Source: Knoxdaviesia capensis
Lineage: Eukaryota > Ascomycota > Sordariomycetes > Microascales > Gondwanamycetaceae
Direction: 5' to 3'
Assembly (NCBI GenBank): GCA_001510575.1
Contig: LNGK01000008.1
Span: 3,523,541-3,587,540 of the forward strand
Length of the DNA: 64,000 nt
Shown: piece after piece, positions 22,338 through 35,500 of the stretch
Position numbering within the stretch: the first letter of the stretch is position 1
Layout: the number at the start of each line of letters is the position of its first letter
Program-made: the position numbers and the translations under genes
The notes under the pieces: model-generated
Told to the model about the DNA's origin: nothing
Seen by the model: the letters and a program-made list of their open reading frames with translations, nothing else
The model's database searches: none

Positions 22338-24352
22338 TACTCTTCTTCGATGTAGAATCTCTCCAGAGCTAACAACATCTTTAAGGGCTAGACGGGCGGC
22401 ACTTGTGACTCTTTCGGGAATTATATATATCCCGGCATACTGAAGCTTGGGGCCATATCTTTATCTATCGTGGGCGGCCAGTTTTCACTGGCCTCCGTCC
22501 TATCTCGTCTTTACTCAATATATCTGCTCCCACTCTGACACTCTAGCGTTGTCGACCACAGCCGTGCTTTCTCTCTCCGGAGTACTTTTTCTCCCGCTGT
22601 GACGTGATTCATTTTCCAGACCTACACTCGTTGTCTCGGCTTTCTTCTCACCTACATTCGTTCTGGGGGACTGTTTTCTGGAGGGTTCTTGGGCTTACGG
22701 CTGCCACATTCTTTACCTCTACACTCCTCCTTGGTATTCCAGAGTGGCCGCGGGCCCTGTTACGGTTTGTTTTGTGTTTTACGCTCGTGATATTAGAGTG
22801 GCCGCGGCTGGCTACTGACTCTGTGTGAAGATGAATGACTGCGAGCGTGTCGTCGAACGAACATCCCGTACGACGGGGACTCGCCGAGCCGGACGTGCAC
22901 TGCTGATGTTGCTTTAGGGTTGTGTTTGCTTTTGGGTTCTGCATTTTGTCGTTTTTCGGTGGGTGGGGGTTTGCTTGGAGTCCAGCGTTGCGGTCGTCTG
23001 TTTTTGCAGCGAGCGAGTGTACCAGCGAGTCCGATCTGGGTTTTATACCAGATCAGCGATGTCTTTCGTTTGCTTATTGATTTCCGGGATGACTCCATAG
23101 CGTTGCCTTTGTCTTTCTTTCGGCGTTTCTTCGCGACTTTGTTCCTGGTACACCGTCGTTCGGTTTCTATTTCTAGCGTTGCTTTTGTGTTACAGCGACT
23201 TGCTTTTTCCAGCTAGGATTTCACAGCGTTTGTGGGTTTGTTTCGTGGCGTTCTGGCGTTCCGGCTTTGGTTTTGTGTTTCTAGCGATGTTTTGGTTCGC
23301 AGCGAGTTTGTTATTGGCGAGGGTTTTCCAGTCGTGCCTTTTTGTGGAGTTTGTTCGGGGTTTTGGTGTTTTGGGGGTCCGGAGCTTGCGTGTTTCGGAG
23401 TTTCGGTCCTTTTAGCAGTGCACGTCCCCCGTTCGGCCTCTCCGGCTCGTGTTTCGGAGACCTCCCGGTCATTCTGGCCGCCTGTCTACGGAGTATTCCG
23501 GCCAAGCAAGTCCATCCAACTTGGACTACTTGCCGGTCATTCGTTAGATTTTTCTTTCTCCATGTGCCACTCTCATTACACATGGTTTTTTCTATATGGC
23601 CAGTCTCTAAATGTCCACGATTTACGATTTTTTGTGCCGTTAGCTCTTGTCTTCAGATTGGGTGCGCTTCACAGTGTCTCTGCTTTTCTTTTGCGCGACG
23701 ATTGGCCCGCTTCGTTTCTTTTATAGAGATACTCCAGCGCGGGTGGGATGGTGGGATATGTCAAATATCGCCCGATGTGTGAATGACGCCAACTGGTTCC
23801 TTTTCACATTCTCTTTTTTTTCTTCTTCTCTTTTGTGTTGTTCCTGAATGTCTTGACTCGTCCAGATGCAGTGCTCGCTCATCTTGTCCGTGCACCGGCC
23901 GGCCATGCATTGTTCTCAGCATCACTTACAGCTCTATTGGCTGCCGTGCCCAAAGCCAAGCTGCGATTGATGCTGTGACTCTGCATGCTCTGCCAGTTGC
24001 GCGTTGACTATAAAGTTATTGCCCTCTGGGTCGAGTTTTGGCATATCCAGTCTTTCCTTACATGTTTGATGGCGCCTTGCGTTTTGCTTGTGCTTTAATC
24101 CGTGTGATGGTCAATATATGATCATGTCCGGGGACACTGCGTCCCGGTTTTCTTGCTCCAAATACCCATCCCATTTCCCTGGTATCCTGATTTGTAGTAA
24201 ACGCCGATGAGTGATATTTCAAAGAAAAACAAAAAGCAGCCAGAAACGCCCATACTAACCCCCAACAAACCCAAAAATGAAGCAGCTTGTGTACACGCAA
24301 GTTGAGAAACAAGCTAACAGATAAGCGCAGGGTCATACCTCGGCCCCCAGAA
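22338..24352. other. T/G-rich, A-poor block without a recognisable gene
   Basis: About 2 kb with no convincing protein gene. From roughly 22900 to 23450 the plus strand is markedly poor in A and rich in T and G. It holds 11 copies of AGCG in 321 bp (22984-23304), nearly all preceded by C or T and often by a T-rich run. A 13-nt direct repeat, AGAGTGGCCGCGG, occurs at 22741 and 22795. The open frames here (22920-23216, 23232-23726, 23342-23782) lack ATG context or family similarity and follow from the skewed composition. It may be a long 3' UTR or a non-coding transcript. Confidence 0.4.
22741..22807 (+). repeat. Direct repeat pair AGAGTGGCCGCGG
   Basis: Two identical 13-nt copies start at 22741 and 22795, 54 nt apart. 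Confidence 0.8.
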
Positions 24353-25322
24353 TCACCACCCGCCTCGGTATCCCCGACCACTCCGGCCCTTGAACCCAGA
24401 TCCCCTGGGCCCTCTGGACCCCGGCCCCGACCCGGGCCCATCATCGTCCATCGGCGCCCGCATCCGGCCGCGCATCTCCCTGGGAAACGCCTCGAACGCC
24501 TTCCGCATCTGTGCATACCCCAGGTGCATCTTTCCGTAAAAGTGGTCCGCCAACCGCCGGTCGTTGTCCAGCCGGCTCAGGTACGCTCCGCACACGTCGC
24601 ACACCTGCAGCTTCTGGTGGCCGCTGGGGCCGGATGTATCTGACAGCTCTTTCAGCTCGCGCTCGCGGTCCGTCTTGGCTTGTTGCGACTGGCGCACGCG
24701 GTACAGCTCGTCGAGGGCGCGCGACACTTCGCCCATGTCGCCCAGGATCTCGACTTCTTGGTGGCCGCACGCGATGCTTGTCGAGAGGTCGCTGATTATC
24801 CGGAGCTGGAGATGGGGAGATAAAATCACGGTTAATTGGCTGCCACAGTCTCTTGGGGAGGGTGCTCATAAGAACAGAGACTTACCAGGTTATTGGTCTG
24901 TCGGATTTCCTCGGGGGTCTTCTCTAGCCGGCGCTGCGCCGAGTCGATGCGCATATTGCACGACTCGATGTACTTCTGCAAATCGCGCATATAATCGTAT
25001 TCGAAGCCGTACCGCTGTTTCTCTTTATCCGATAACGCGTCCCACTCCGCCTTCAGGTTTTCCGAGTGGACTTTCGTGCAAGGGCCAAGATCCTGGAGTC
25101 AGAGTCCAATGAGTGTCAGCTCGCGCACCGATTGAAGAGCAAAGAGTAGTGTCATATGAGCCGGTCGCTTACCTGCTTCGTGTTTGTAAATAGATCGTGA
25201 GGACACATCCCGGCGATGTAAGACCGGCACACCTTCGGGTCGTTTAGCGACAGCTGTTGCGCGCGCGTGCTGGCTGAAGCTCCCATCAGCTGCTCGAGCA
25301 GCTTTCTCTGTTCAGCGGCCAT
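24353..25322 (-). CDS. LUC7: LUC7 homologue, U1 snRNP-associated splicing factor
   Basis: Three exons on the minus strand, 25322-25173, 25092-24886 and 24805-24353, with two 80-nt phase-0 introns; 269 aa. The start is the ATG of MAAEQRKLLEQLMG, which matches the usual LUC7 N-terminus. A CCCH zinc finger uses C32, C40, C55 and H59 (exon 1 to exon 2). A C2H2 finger uses C188, C191, H207 and H213 (CDVCGAYLS ... DHFYGKMHLGY). Between them is a helical, Arg/Glu-rich segment, and the tail is RGG-rich. LUC7 proteins belong to the U1 snRNP and help select 5' splice sites, so the protein is nuclear. Length and domain order are typical of fungi. The WBP4-like gene at 48 kb is a second splicing factor in the window but is not linked to this one. 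Confidence 0.95.
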
Positions 25323-28300
25323 GTTTATGTTTCGGGGTAGTTGTAGTTGCGTGGGATTATTGTGCGTCGGAGAATATTGAGAAATGAAAAGAAGTACTGT
25401 AACTGATAGAAGTATAGAGATAAGCAATGGAACATGTGAGGTGAGTTTCGTGGCTTGGAACGTAAAGTCAAGGTTGGATTGAAAAGAAAAAATATTGGGC
25501 CCTCAAAAACCAGTCCCACAGTTTGTGTGGCGTTGATTCCTTTTAGCCACACTTCCGGCCTTTGGCGGCGTGTGGCTGAAAGTTCGGCTCCGGACCTAGT
25601 TACTTCCCCGGCATTCAGGAGGGAACGATAGGTACCCGGTTCCGGTGTATACTTTCTTTTCTCGATTACCGAAATCTACGCATTTGAGCTTGTCCTTCTG
25701 TTGCCTTGGCTGTTGCATAGTGCTGCTTCCGCACTACCCGCCGCCGTATTGCGTTTATAGTCAGCACTCCTAGCATACTCTACTGAATCCTATTCGAATA
25801 AGCATAGTTCTATTTTCAATCTAAAGAGACTTGTGCTATCTTGCTCGTGTACCGGGTATCTCAAAAGTCAACTTCGCTTGAACCACCGGCAAACCGCCTC
25901 GCTCAAGGCAAGGGGATATATCTATAGGAAAACTTTTTCCAGGAAGCCGGTATACTAGAGATTGACAGTGGCTTCAACATGCCACACTGACAATCTGTAG
26001 ATACGGCCCAAATTTTCGTATGGTGTATAATCATCGAGTGGGATGTATTTGAAGCCCGTGGATAGTGCCATAATCTTGATAAAGCTGACCTGGGCCCGAC
26101 AGGTCTCCCAGAAGTAATCACGAATGGAACACTCCATGTCATTCTTTGTGGGACCCGACTGAATTGTGATGCTGAAAGAGCCGGCAGTACCGTAGATTTT
26201 AAACGGTTGGTTTTCATAAGACATCGCAATGAGCCAAGCTGGAACGTTGAGCAGAAGAGGCTGATTGAGATCTTGAGAGCGAGTATTCTTTGTTGAGTAG
26301 CCGTGAGGTATATCTGCATGTGAATGTCAGGCCTTGGGTCTAGTCGAGAAAGACGATACTGAGTTAGCAAAACCCAACAGGTCCACAGAATGAAATTCAG
26401 TCGGTTATCGCTTCTCGTCGACGCGACTCACAAGAACCAGTCAGTTTATGACAACCAAGCAGCTAGGCAAGGCTGGGTTGAATGGTTTCTTAGAAGATTT
26501 CTGGTATGATTTAAGCAATGGGAATGTGTCCTGTACGGAGTGTAGGATCGTCAGGAGAAAGTCTGAAGTCTGCTGGTAGTAAAAATGATGCTGGGCTTGT
26601 CCTAGGTGAAGAGAAGAGAGATTCCGGCCACTGGCTTATATAGGTTTTCTTTGCTAAAGGTGTGTCTCCCTAATCGTGCATTGTGGGTGCAGCCACTCGT
26701 AAGCCGTGAGTGTACACATTGGTAGACTACTAGGTATGGACTGGAACGAGGATGTTTTGGAGGCCACTTTTGACAGCTCAAGACTAGAGACACCTCCAGG
26801 TAGTCCACCAGGATTTCCAGAGGGAGCTCATCAGCCTTCTAATGCTGGATTGACTGTTGAGAAGGGTATTATCTCCCCACACTGTCTCAACCCGGTCAAT
26901 CATCATCAAATAAGGGCGCTATGTTTCCCAAGAGCCCGTTGACGTTAGACGGCGTGCTGGCAGCCGCAGCCACATTCCAGATATCTTTACTCAGTCACAA
27001 ACAGTTAAGATCAGTTTGGTCTCCCGTGAAGAAATATTCGTGAGGTTGACTGTAGTTCTCCAGCGTCACGAGCGAAGTGACAGAACCCGACAGTGCAAGG
27101 AAGAGATAGCCCGTTCGATTCCGGCTGCATTAGCTCTATCATTTCCATGTATTCACAGAGGAGCATCATTCGGTGTTGGACCAAAAAGAAGTACACTTTT
27201 ACAACTCAAAGGTGCATGCACGGTGCGGGCTATCTTTCTGTGGCCGGCCAAGAAAGGGATTTCCCACAGCCAGCTGGAACCTGAATCTGTGACTGAATGG
27301 ATTCTGAGCGTATTCGGTATCTCATAGTGCCCCTCAATAGTGCCCCTAAATATTTCAGATGAATGGGTGACCCCACGATATACATCAGGCAACCGTCGTC
27401 CTACGTGTCACCTACTTACAGCTACGTGGATTCACGAAGGTGGGTGACTACTGCATTGTTGGCCTTTTCATCCCACAACCATAAGACGTGACGAGTTGGT
27501 CATGTCCAAGCTTGAATTGAACCCTGTTCAAGATAAGCTGGCTCTTAGAGCACGGTATGCCTGAGATGGAAAAGAAGCAAAAACAGTGGTATCTTGGCCG
27601 CATGTGGTGTGGTCTGCGCTGGCATATGCGCCCGTTTCAAACAGCTCAGAAAGACCCGTTAGAATTTCTTTTGTATCTCCCACCAGTCTTGTGTAGACGA
27701 GGAGAGGGTCAGAGTTAGGTAGTGTACAGTAGAGTCCCCCTCGGCATTTCAGCCCCTGTCATCTTCATGTATTCTTTTCCCCCTGCCCTTTCATCCCTGC
27801 AAACTCTTTTTCTTTTTCTTGCATCTGAGAATTGAAATTTCCATTTTTGTACTTTCACTCAATCAGTTTTCGGTGAGATGCCTATGTCTTAGTGGTGGGA
27901 CTCATGTTGCATGCGCGAGTATGTCCAGGTTGACCAAGAGATAAGAAACAGTAATCCGTGAAGGAAGCCCTTGGTGATTTTGGCTGTTGTGTGTGCTGTT
28001 ATCATTGCGTCCCATAAAGCCACCCTCGCACATATCTTGGGTTTCTCCCTGTCTATGCGTGAGCTAGGGGGTACATCTGAAGATGGGAATAGAGTGTCGA
28101 TCTTTCCTCACACGAGATGAAATGACCAGTGGGCAGAGAGAGAGCGGCCTTGAACTGATTATGCCTGACCTCTTCGAGATACGTGCACATCAATGCGGCG
28201 TTGAAACGTCGTTACTCGAACAACACTGCCACTCTTGTAGCAAGTATAATAGAGACGTAAAATCGGGTATTTCTGGGCATCCTTTTCGATCTGTGGACAT

Positions 28301-29796
28301 CAGAAACTCTCCGGACATAGCTAGCCCGGACACACATCTTCATCTAAAGCAGCCATGTTGAAATATACAGCTTCACCATAACTTTCTTGATATTTCCAGA
28401 ATACGTAACCCTTCCTAGGGGTGAGATACTAAAGAGTCTTTAAAGGTCTTAACTTTAGTGAAGAGACCGTGGTTTTATAGATATAAAAAGTTGCCGAACT
28501 GGTTCTAGCGAGAAACGGAAGTGAGAACAGGGAAGCATCCTTTTAGAGAAGTGACAGAGAGAGGGATGGAGGTACTTCTATCCAGCATATGAGAGCTTTG
28601 TTGATCAAGATGCGGAGCTCCATACAAGGAACACGCGTGGTGTATGATACGTTGTGTAGTAGTACCATCCAGTTCTCATAGGGTCGTTTCTGATTCCCGT
28701 GTGGCTAGGAACCACAAGATAAGGGGTTGGAAAACCCGGTACTCGACATTGACGGCTACTACCCGGACCGATGGCTGAATCACGTTCCAGAGAACGGCCC
28801 ATTGTCAGTCACAAATCAAAGTAATGTGTCTAAGCCTGAGGAACAGCCCCGAGTATATGAGCGATCCCAGAGTTGACGCTAGAGACACTGGTGCTTAGAT
28901 ACTATTTTTTCAAACAAACAGTGATACTCATATTAAAGAAACTTACGCTGGGTTTATACACGGGTACACTTCCACATCACATTGAAAGCACTGAGATCAG
29001 TGCTATAAACTTTACTGTGCTCATGAAGATGTGCTAGGATGCTCGATATCATACGGGGGGATTCACGGTGGGCAGTGGACCAGCCCAGGCCTGTGATAGG
29101 AGTAGGCATCATGACATGGTAGCGAGGTGCTAGAAGATCTCAGTGAGGCACAGAAGTGCCAAAAGCGGATGCTCTGGCCCTATTCGACAGTGTAGCAACC
29201 AGATGAATGCTTCCAACTTACACTCGGGCTGTACACATCGAGCCAGTACATAAATCTTAGGAACTGGGGGATTTCAAGCGCGGGCTGGACGCACAAACAG
29301 ATAGGGAAAATTCATGTGCCATCAATTTCGGAGGAACTTCCCGCCGCTGAATCCTGCCCAGAGAGGAAGCAAAAGCAGTGAAAAATTTTCACTGAGTTTC
29401 TTGGTTCCTGTTACGAACACGAGGAGCAGAGCGTCTCGCGAGCTGGCATTGTCTTTTCAAAGTACCAAAACATGAATCTGCGAGTGTGGAGGAAAGTGGC
29501 TCGCCTGGCCAGGGTCGTCAACCATGGCGGCTATCACCACAATTCTCTTATATGGGTGGGACACAGGCCGGGAAAACATTCAACAGAATCAGGGTTAGAC
29601 CCGCTACCCTAGCCCTGTTACCTGTATTCTCCACTTATTTTGGTAGATTCCGCCCACCAATAGTAATTAGACATGTTCCCTCATTGGCTGTTCATTGTCC
29701 AGGAAAGCCAATCTCCTCTTAAATGTGGACGATCTCTTTTTGTTCTGGACATCCTCCATCACATCACCCGTCTTACCCGCGTATGACCATATAACC
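25323..29796. other. 4.5-kb gene-poor region
   Basis: Apart from one small candidate frame (25955-26224), I see no supportable gene. Many stop codons in all frames, short random open frames and no repeats recognisable by eye suggest plain intergenic or decayed sequence. Confidence 0.45.
25955..26224 (-). CDS. Small orphan reading frame, possible gene
   Basis: An 89-codon frame on the minus strand beginning with ATG (MSYENQPFKIYGTAGSF) and ending HVEATVNL. The amino-acid mix is balanced (Phe, Tyr, Trp, Ile and Cys all present) rather than the skewed mix of a shadow frame. A TATATAAG-type box lies about 410 nt upstream in the same direction (near 26633-26640). There is no signal peptide, membrane segment or recognised family. 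It may be a lineage-specific gene, one exon of a longer gene, or chance. Confidence 0.3.
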   Translation of the reverse strand: MSYENQPFKIYGTAGSFSITIQSGPTKNDMECSIRDYFWETCRAQVSFIKIMALSTGFKYIPLDDYTPYENLGRIYRLSVWHVEATVNL

Positions 29797-31810
29797 ATGG
29801 TCCCGCGCCGGATACTGGCGCTTTTAGCCCTGCTCGCCGCCGGAGTCAGTCCGACGCTAGCCGCCGCCGCCACCGACACCACCGACGCGCCGAGCGCAGC
29901 CTCCACAAACAACTACCACGAACAACTGACGCTGCGGCCACTCCCCGAATCGGCGTTGCTAGCCAGCTTCAACTTCCGCGCAACGAATTCCCTGGCCGGT
30001 ATTGCCGCACACAACTTCCGTCTGTTCCCGCGGTCGCTGGGCCAGATTCTGCAATATTCCGGCACGCGCGAACTACATCTCCGCTTCAGCCTGGGCCGGT
30101 GGGACGCCGAGAGCTGGGGCCAGCGGCCATGGGATGGCCGGCGAGAGGGTGGTACCGGCGTCGAGTTGTGGGCGTGGCTCGATGCGGAGAGTGATGAAGA
30201 GTAAGCTCTAATTGCTGTGGTTCCTCTCATTAGAGATAGTGTTTGCGAGGCTGCTGTGCCCAAGCTTGTGTGCCCCCTTTTTACTAATCCGGTGATCCCC
30301 TCCTTTTTCCAGGGCCGACGAGAAGTGGCTGACCCTGACCAACGCGCTTTCGGGTCTCTTCTGCGCCTCGCTCAACTTTATCGACGGCACCCGCACGATT
30401 CGCCCTGTTATGTCGTTCCACCCCGAGGGTGACCACTCTAACTCGACGCTCTCTAAGATGCAGCTCCTCCACGGAGTCCTGCCCCACGAAGTTGTCTGTA
30501 CCGAGAACCTCACGCCTTTTCTGAAGCTGTTGCCGTGCAAGGGCAAAGCTGGTATTGCTAGTCTATTGGATGGACACAAGTTGTTCGATGCGTCGTGGCA
30601 GAGCATGGCCATCGATGTGCGTCCGGTGTGCCCTGTGGGCCAGGACTGCATGCTTGAGATCGACCAGACCATCGACATGGTGCTTGACATTCCGCGTTCA
30701 AAGAGAGGAAGAGGTCTGGCGATCTATATTCTCCAATATTCTGGCAGTGTTCACCGCTAACCACCCACCAATCTCGGCTTAGATAACCTTATCCCTCGAC
30801 CCCCACCGGCGCACGAACTCAAGTGCAACACCTCGAAACCTTACAACGGATACGACACCTGCTTCCCACTCGACGATGAACTCAGCCAGGACTGGCGGCT
30901 TTCGCAGATCTTCGGCCGCCCGCTCAAGAGCACCTGCCCGCTTGCGAACTCCGAAACGCCGTCGGTATGCACGACGGTCCCCTCCAAGCGCGATGTGTAC
31001 GTCGAAGGTGCCTTCCATGAAGTGCGCTACAGTGGCCAGGAGCGCAGATGCTTCATCGTCAAGGAAGGGTCCGAGTTCGACATGATCGTTCCTCCTCCGA
31101 AGGAGCCAGCCGCCGCAGGCGACGGCGAGGATCTTGTTCCCCCGTCCTCGCCCCTCCTACACGCCGAACGCAGCTTCACCGGTTACGGCCAGGAGCACGG
31201 AGGCGTTCAGTCGATTCTCACCAACACCAGCCCGGACACCGAGGTAGAATTTGTGTATCTAGAGTCTCTGCCGTGGTTTATGCGCGTGTACCTCCATACT
31301 CTTGAAACATGTTTCCAGGGCAAGGGCAAGCAGCGCCAGGCCGACTCGTCAATTATCAAAGAGGTTTACTACCGCCCTGCCCTCGACCGGTCCCGCGGCA
31401 CCCAGCTCGAGCTCCGCATGGTCATCCCGCCGGCATCGACGGTGTTCCTCACGTACGACTTTGAAAAGTCCATCCTCCGATACACCGAGTATCCGCCCGA
31501 CGCCAACCGCGGCTTCGACGTGGCCGCCGCCGTTATCACCGTGGAGCGCCCGCTCAAGATGAACCTGCGCACCACATCGCTGCTACTGTACCTGCCCACA
31601 CCCGATTTCAGCATGCCGTACAACGTCATCATCTTCACTTCGACCGCCATTGCCCTCGCCTTTGGCGGCATGTTTAACCTGCTGGTCCGTCGGTTTGTCG
31701 GGGCCGATGAGGCTCCCGAGCCGTTTCTAAGACGCAAGATTCTGGCGCTTAAGGCGGCTATTGCGGTCAAGGTCGCGATGCTGAAGAAACCCGCAGCGGT
31801 GACCAGTTAG
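29797..31810 (+). CDS. gpi16: GPI transamidase subunit Gpi16/PIG-T
   Basis: Three exons, 29797-30200, 30313-30713 and 30783-31810, 610 aa. The first intron (112 nt) has GTAAGC...CCAG. The second (69 nt) starts with the atypical donor GTCTGG but has a CTAAC branch-like site and TTAG acceptor, and it is needed to join KRGR to DNLIPRPPPAHELKC. A signal peptide lies at about 1-25. The luminal domain contains the family landmarks FNFRATNS, LHLRFSLGRWD, ALSGLFCASLNFID and YCSGQ-like Cys positions. One membrane segment lies near the C-terminus (NVIIFTSTAIALAFGGMFNL), followed by a short basic tail. Gpi16 is bonded to the catalytic Gpi8 subunit in the ER transamidase that attaches GPI anchors to proteins. 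The AA9 enzyme 4 kb away has a GPI-type tail and would be one client. Confidence 0.94.
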
Positions 31811-32510
31811 ACAACCATTGTTCCATGTTGTGTAACCATCAACTGCTCTTGGGGTTTCCCATATCCCTCGATCCACGATCACTCCCTTTCCCGGGTTTGC
31901 TTTTCCTTATTCTGTTTTCTCGTTGGAAATTTACCGGGTTTTATGTATTTCATATCTTTTGCAGCAGCACACAGGGTTCTACGGCATAAAAATAAAATAC
32001 TCAATCCCGTCCTAGCTTGTTCTCCCGTTCAGTCGTCGTGATATGTCGTGAGCTTGGACATCTTAAAACGGGCAGCTGCTGACAGCCCTTGGCAGCTGGC
32101 AGCCCCTCAGAACTTCCCCAGATTCTCCACTCGGCTAATCCAAACCGGGTTAGGCCGCCCCTCTCTGTGTCTCAATATCGGCAGGTGCTTATTATGCTAG
32201 GCGTAACTGGTCGCAGCTTCCTCCACTCGACGGAGCTCCAATTCGTCTGGGTTACGTCGTTTGTCCTGGTGACATTCTCTCTCCATTTTTGGATGATTCT
32301 CTCGCCTTCTCGAAACTTTCTTCTTCTTTATATATTTTCTAAGTCATCTCCTGTTGAGTGAAACTTTGCATTCTGGGCGAGTGTGTCCTTTTTGCTGCTT
32401 TTTGTTTTTTTGGTCCCTATACCACACCACGTCTTGATTTGTTATCGGAGGTCAGTTCCGATTCTGTGCCATAAACGCCGAAGTCGCCGGCCGGTCCGTC
32501 CGCTACTACG
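31811..32510. other. Promoter and leader of the GH2 gene
   Basis: Intergenic. The last 250 bp are TC-rich on the plus strand, like a long leader. The open frame at 32089-32361 is not convincing. Confidence 0.5.
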
Positions 32511-35500
32511 ATGGCCGCAAACTCGCGGTACGAGGCCAAGAATACCTTGGTAAATGCTACTAGTGGCAGGGTGTATGTTGACGTTCAGATCCGCGCGAAG
32601 CCGCCGAGCGCGCCGCCGTCAACCCTCGATAATGTCCATGTGTTCCCCGAGAAGATCCCCGACTGGTGCAACTTGAACGTCCTGCACCGCAACACTCTGA
32701 CCCCGCGAAGCTACTTTTTCGTGTTCGATACCGAGAAAGATGCGCTCTGTCGCGATGTCACTAAGGCCAAGGCACAGCTTCTCTCGGGAACGTGGAAGTT
32801 CGACCTGACCGGCTCGCCGTTCCGCGGTCCGACTAAGTTCTACGAGAAGGGGTTCGATACGTCTGCGTGGGCAGATATTCAAGTTCCCGGGATGTGGCAG
32901 TGTCAGGGATTTGGACGCGGTCCGCAGTACACCAACTACGTGTACCCATGGCCGGTGAACCCTCCGGCCATCCCTTATAACGACAACGAGTGCGGACGCT
33001 ACCAGACTTCTTTCACGGTGTCGAAGGACTTTGACGAGCACCAGCTGAGATTGCGATTTGAAGGAGTCGACTCTGCTTTTTCTGTGTGGGTGAACGGGGC
33101 CTACATTGGATATTCTCAGGGAGCGCGGAACCCCAGCGAGTTCGATGTGTCGAAGTTTGTGGTGGTCGGTGATAAGAACACTTTATCAGTGGAGGTTTAC
33201 CAGAGATGTGATGGGTCCTACATCGAAGACCAGGATCAGTGGTGGCTCAGCGGAATCTTCCGAGATGTTTGGCTGCATGCATTCCCCAAGGTCCACCTGG
33301 AAGACATCTTTGTGTGCACAGACTTCACCGATAGCTCGTTCAAGAAGGCCATTTTGGACGTGGATATCAAGCTGTCGGAGAAGGCCGTAGTGAGCCTGAA
33401 GCTGCTGGATGCTGAGGGTGATGTTCTGATTGTCGAGGAGAAAACGCAACCGCCTGCTGGCGGTGGTTTCAACATACCAGTCAAGGAGCCGCACCTATGG
33501 TCTGCAGAAACACCGTACTTGTACACACTGGTGGTTACCATCGATGGCACCTCAACAGTTGTACAACGCGTTGGATTTCGCAAGGTCGAACTGATCAAGG
33601 GAGTATTTTCCGTCAACGGCCATCCCGTCAAGTTCCGCGGAGTCAATCGCCACGAGCACCATCCCGACAGCGGCCGGGCTGTTCCGTACGAGTGGATGCG
33701 CCATGACTTGCTGCAGATGAAGAAGTTCAACATCAACGGAATCAGAACATCCCATTATATCAACGACCCACGCTTATACGACGTTGCCGATGAACTCGGT
33801 ATCTGGATCATCGATGAGGCCGATCTCGAGTGCCACGGCTTCGGAGTCGTGGGAGCCCCTGCCGAACGATACTCCTCCGACAACCCGGACTGGGAGGCCG
33901 CGTACGTTGACCGTGCCCAGCAAATGGTTATGCGAGACAAGAACCACGCGAGTATTGTGCTCTGGTCCCTAGGCAACGAGTCCTGGTACGGCCGCAACCA
34001 CGCCGCCATGGGCGCTTACATACGGAGTGTCGACCGCACACGCCTAATCCACTACGAAGGCGACGGAGGCTGCCGGACCGCAGATGTGTACAGCCGTATG
34101 TACACGCACCAGGATGAAGTGGTTCGCTGGGGCCAGGAGCAAACGTGGGATAAGCCGATGATGCTCTGCGAATTTGTGCATGCGATGGGGTGCGGTCCCG
34201 GTGGTATCAAAGAGTACGTCGAGTCGTTCTACAAGTACCCGCGGCTTATGGGAGGCTTTGTGTGGGAATGGGCAAACCACGGCCTTCGTACCAAGAACGC
34301 AGAGGGCGAAGAGTACATGGCGTATGGAGGAGACTTTGGGGATGATCCCAACGACTCGAACTTTGTGTTTGACGGGCTGTGCTTTTCAACCCACAAGCCG
34401 TCGCCGGGTCTCGTTGAGTACGGCAAGGCCATCGAACCGGTGCAAACACTCACAATTATCGGTGAGGATGTCACCATTGCCAACCGATACGACTTCCTTA
34501 CGCTTGACCACCTTGATTGCAAGTGGGGTGTTGTGTCGGAGGGCGGCAAGGTTGACAAATGGCACTCTACCAGTCTGCCACTCGGTAAGCTCACCACATA
34601 TACGTCTGAATAAATGTCAAGATTGTCGCTAATCTGTTGTTCTTGCGGTATTATAGTGGCCCCCCATGACACCGCCACAGTCAAGCTTCACGGTCTGAAC
34701 AAGAAGTACATTGCCGGCAAGCGCGAAGTCTATGTCCTGCTCAGTTTTACGCTGAAAGAGGCCACCAACTGGGCCAAGGCTGGAACCGAGGTTGCCTGGG
34801 GTCAAGTCCAGCTCTGCAAGCCGTGGGTGCTGGAAGTGGATCGACAACTCACGCTGAACACAGACTTCCTCCCCCGCATATTCTCTTTAGAAGAGTCCCG
34901 TATCACTGTGGTCAGCCCCGACATGGCCAATATCTGGACCATCGACACGGCGCTAGGAGCGCTGACCGGCTGGGAAAAGCGCGGCAAGAAGGTCCTCTCC
35001 GCGCCGTTCCTGATCGACTTCTACCGCGCTGAGACCGACAACGACCGGCTGAGCTCCCTCGGCTGGCACTGGCGCGACCGCCGCCTCCACCAGACCAAGC
35101 AGAGCATGGTCGAGCTGAAGTGGCAGGTCAACGAAGAAGGCCTAGTGGTCGACGTGGACAGCCTGATTGCACCGCCTGTGCTCGCGTGGCACGTGGAAGT
35201 CAAGACCACGTACGTGTTCACGGCCACCGGCGTCTCGTACCGCGTGTGCGGCAAGCCTACCGGCCTGCTTCTGCCGGACACCTTTGCGCGCATCGGCGTG
35301 ACCACGGCGATCCCCGGGGCCGAGCGCGCGCGCTGGTGGGGCCGTGGCCCGGGCCCGTCGTACCGCGATATGAAGGAGAGCCAGAAGTTCGGTACATGGG
35401 AGGCTCCGGTCGACGACCTGTTCGTCGACTACGAGTACCCGCAGGAGGGCGGCAACCGCACGGATGTGCGTTGGGTCGAGCTCTTCGGCGCGCCGTCCAC

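Noticed and set aside
22920..23782. Phe/Leu-rich frames considered as membrane-protein genes
   Set aside because: The composition follows from the T-rich strand skew, with frequent interruptions and no start or splice support.
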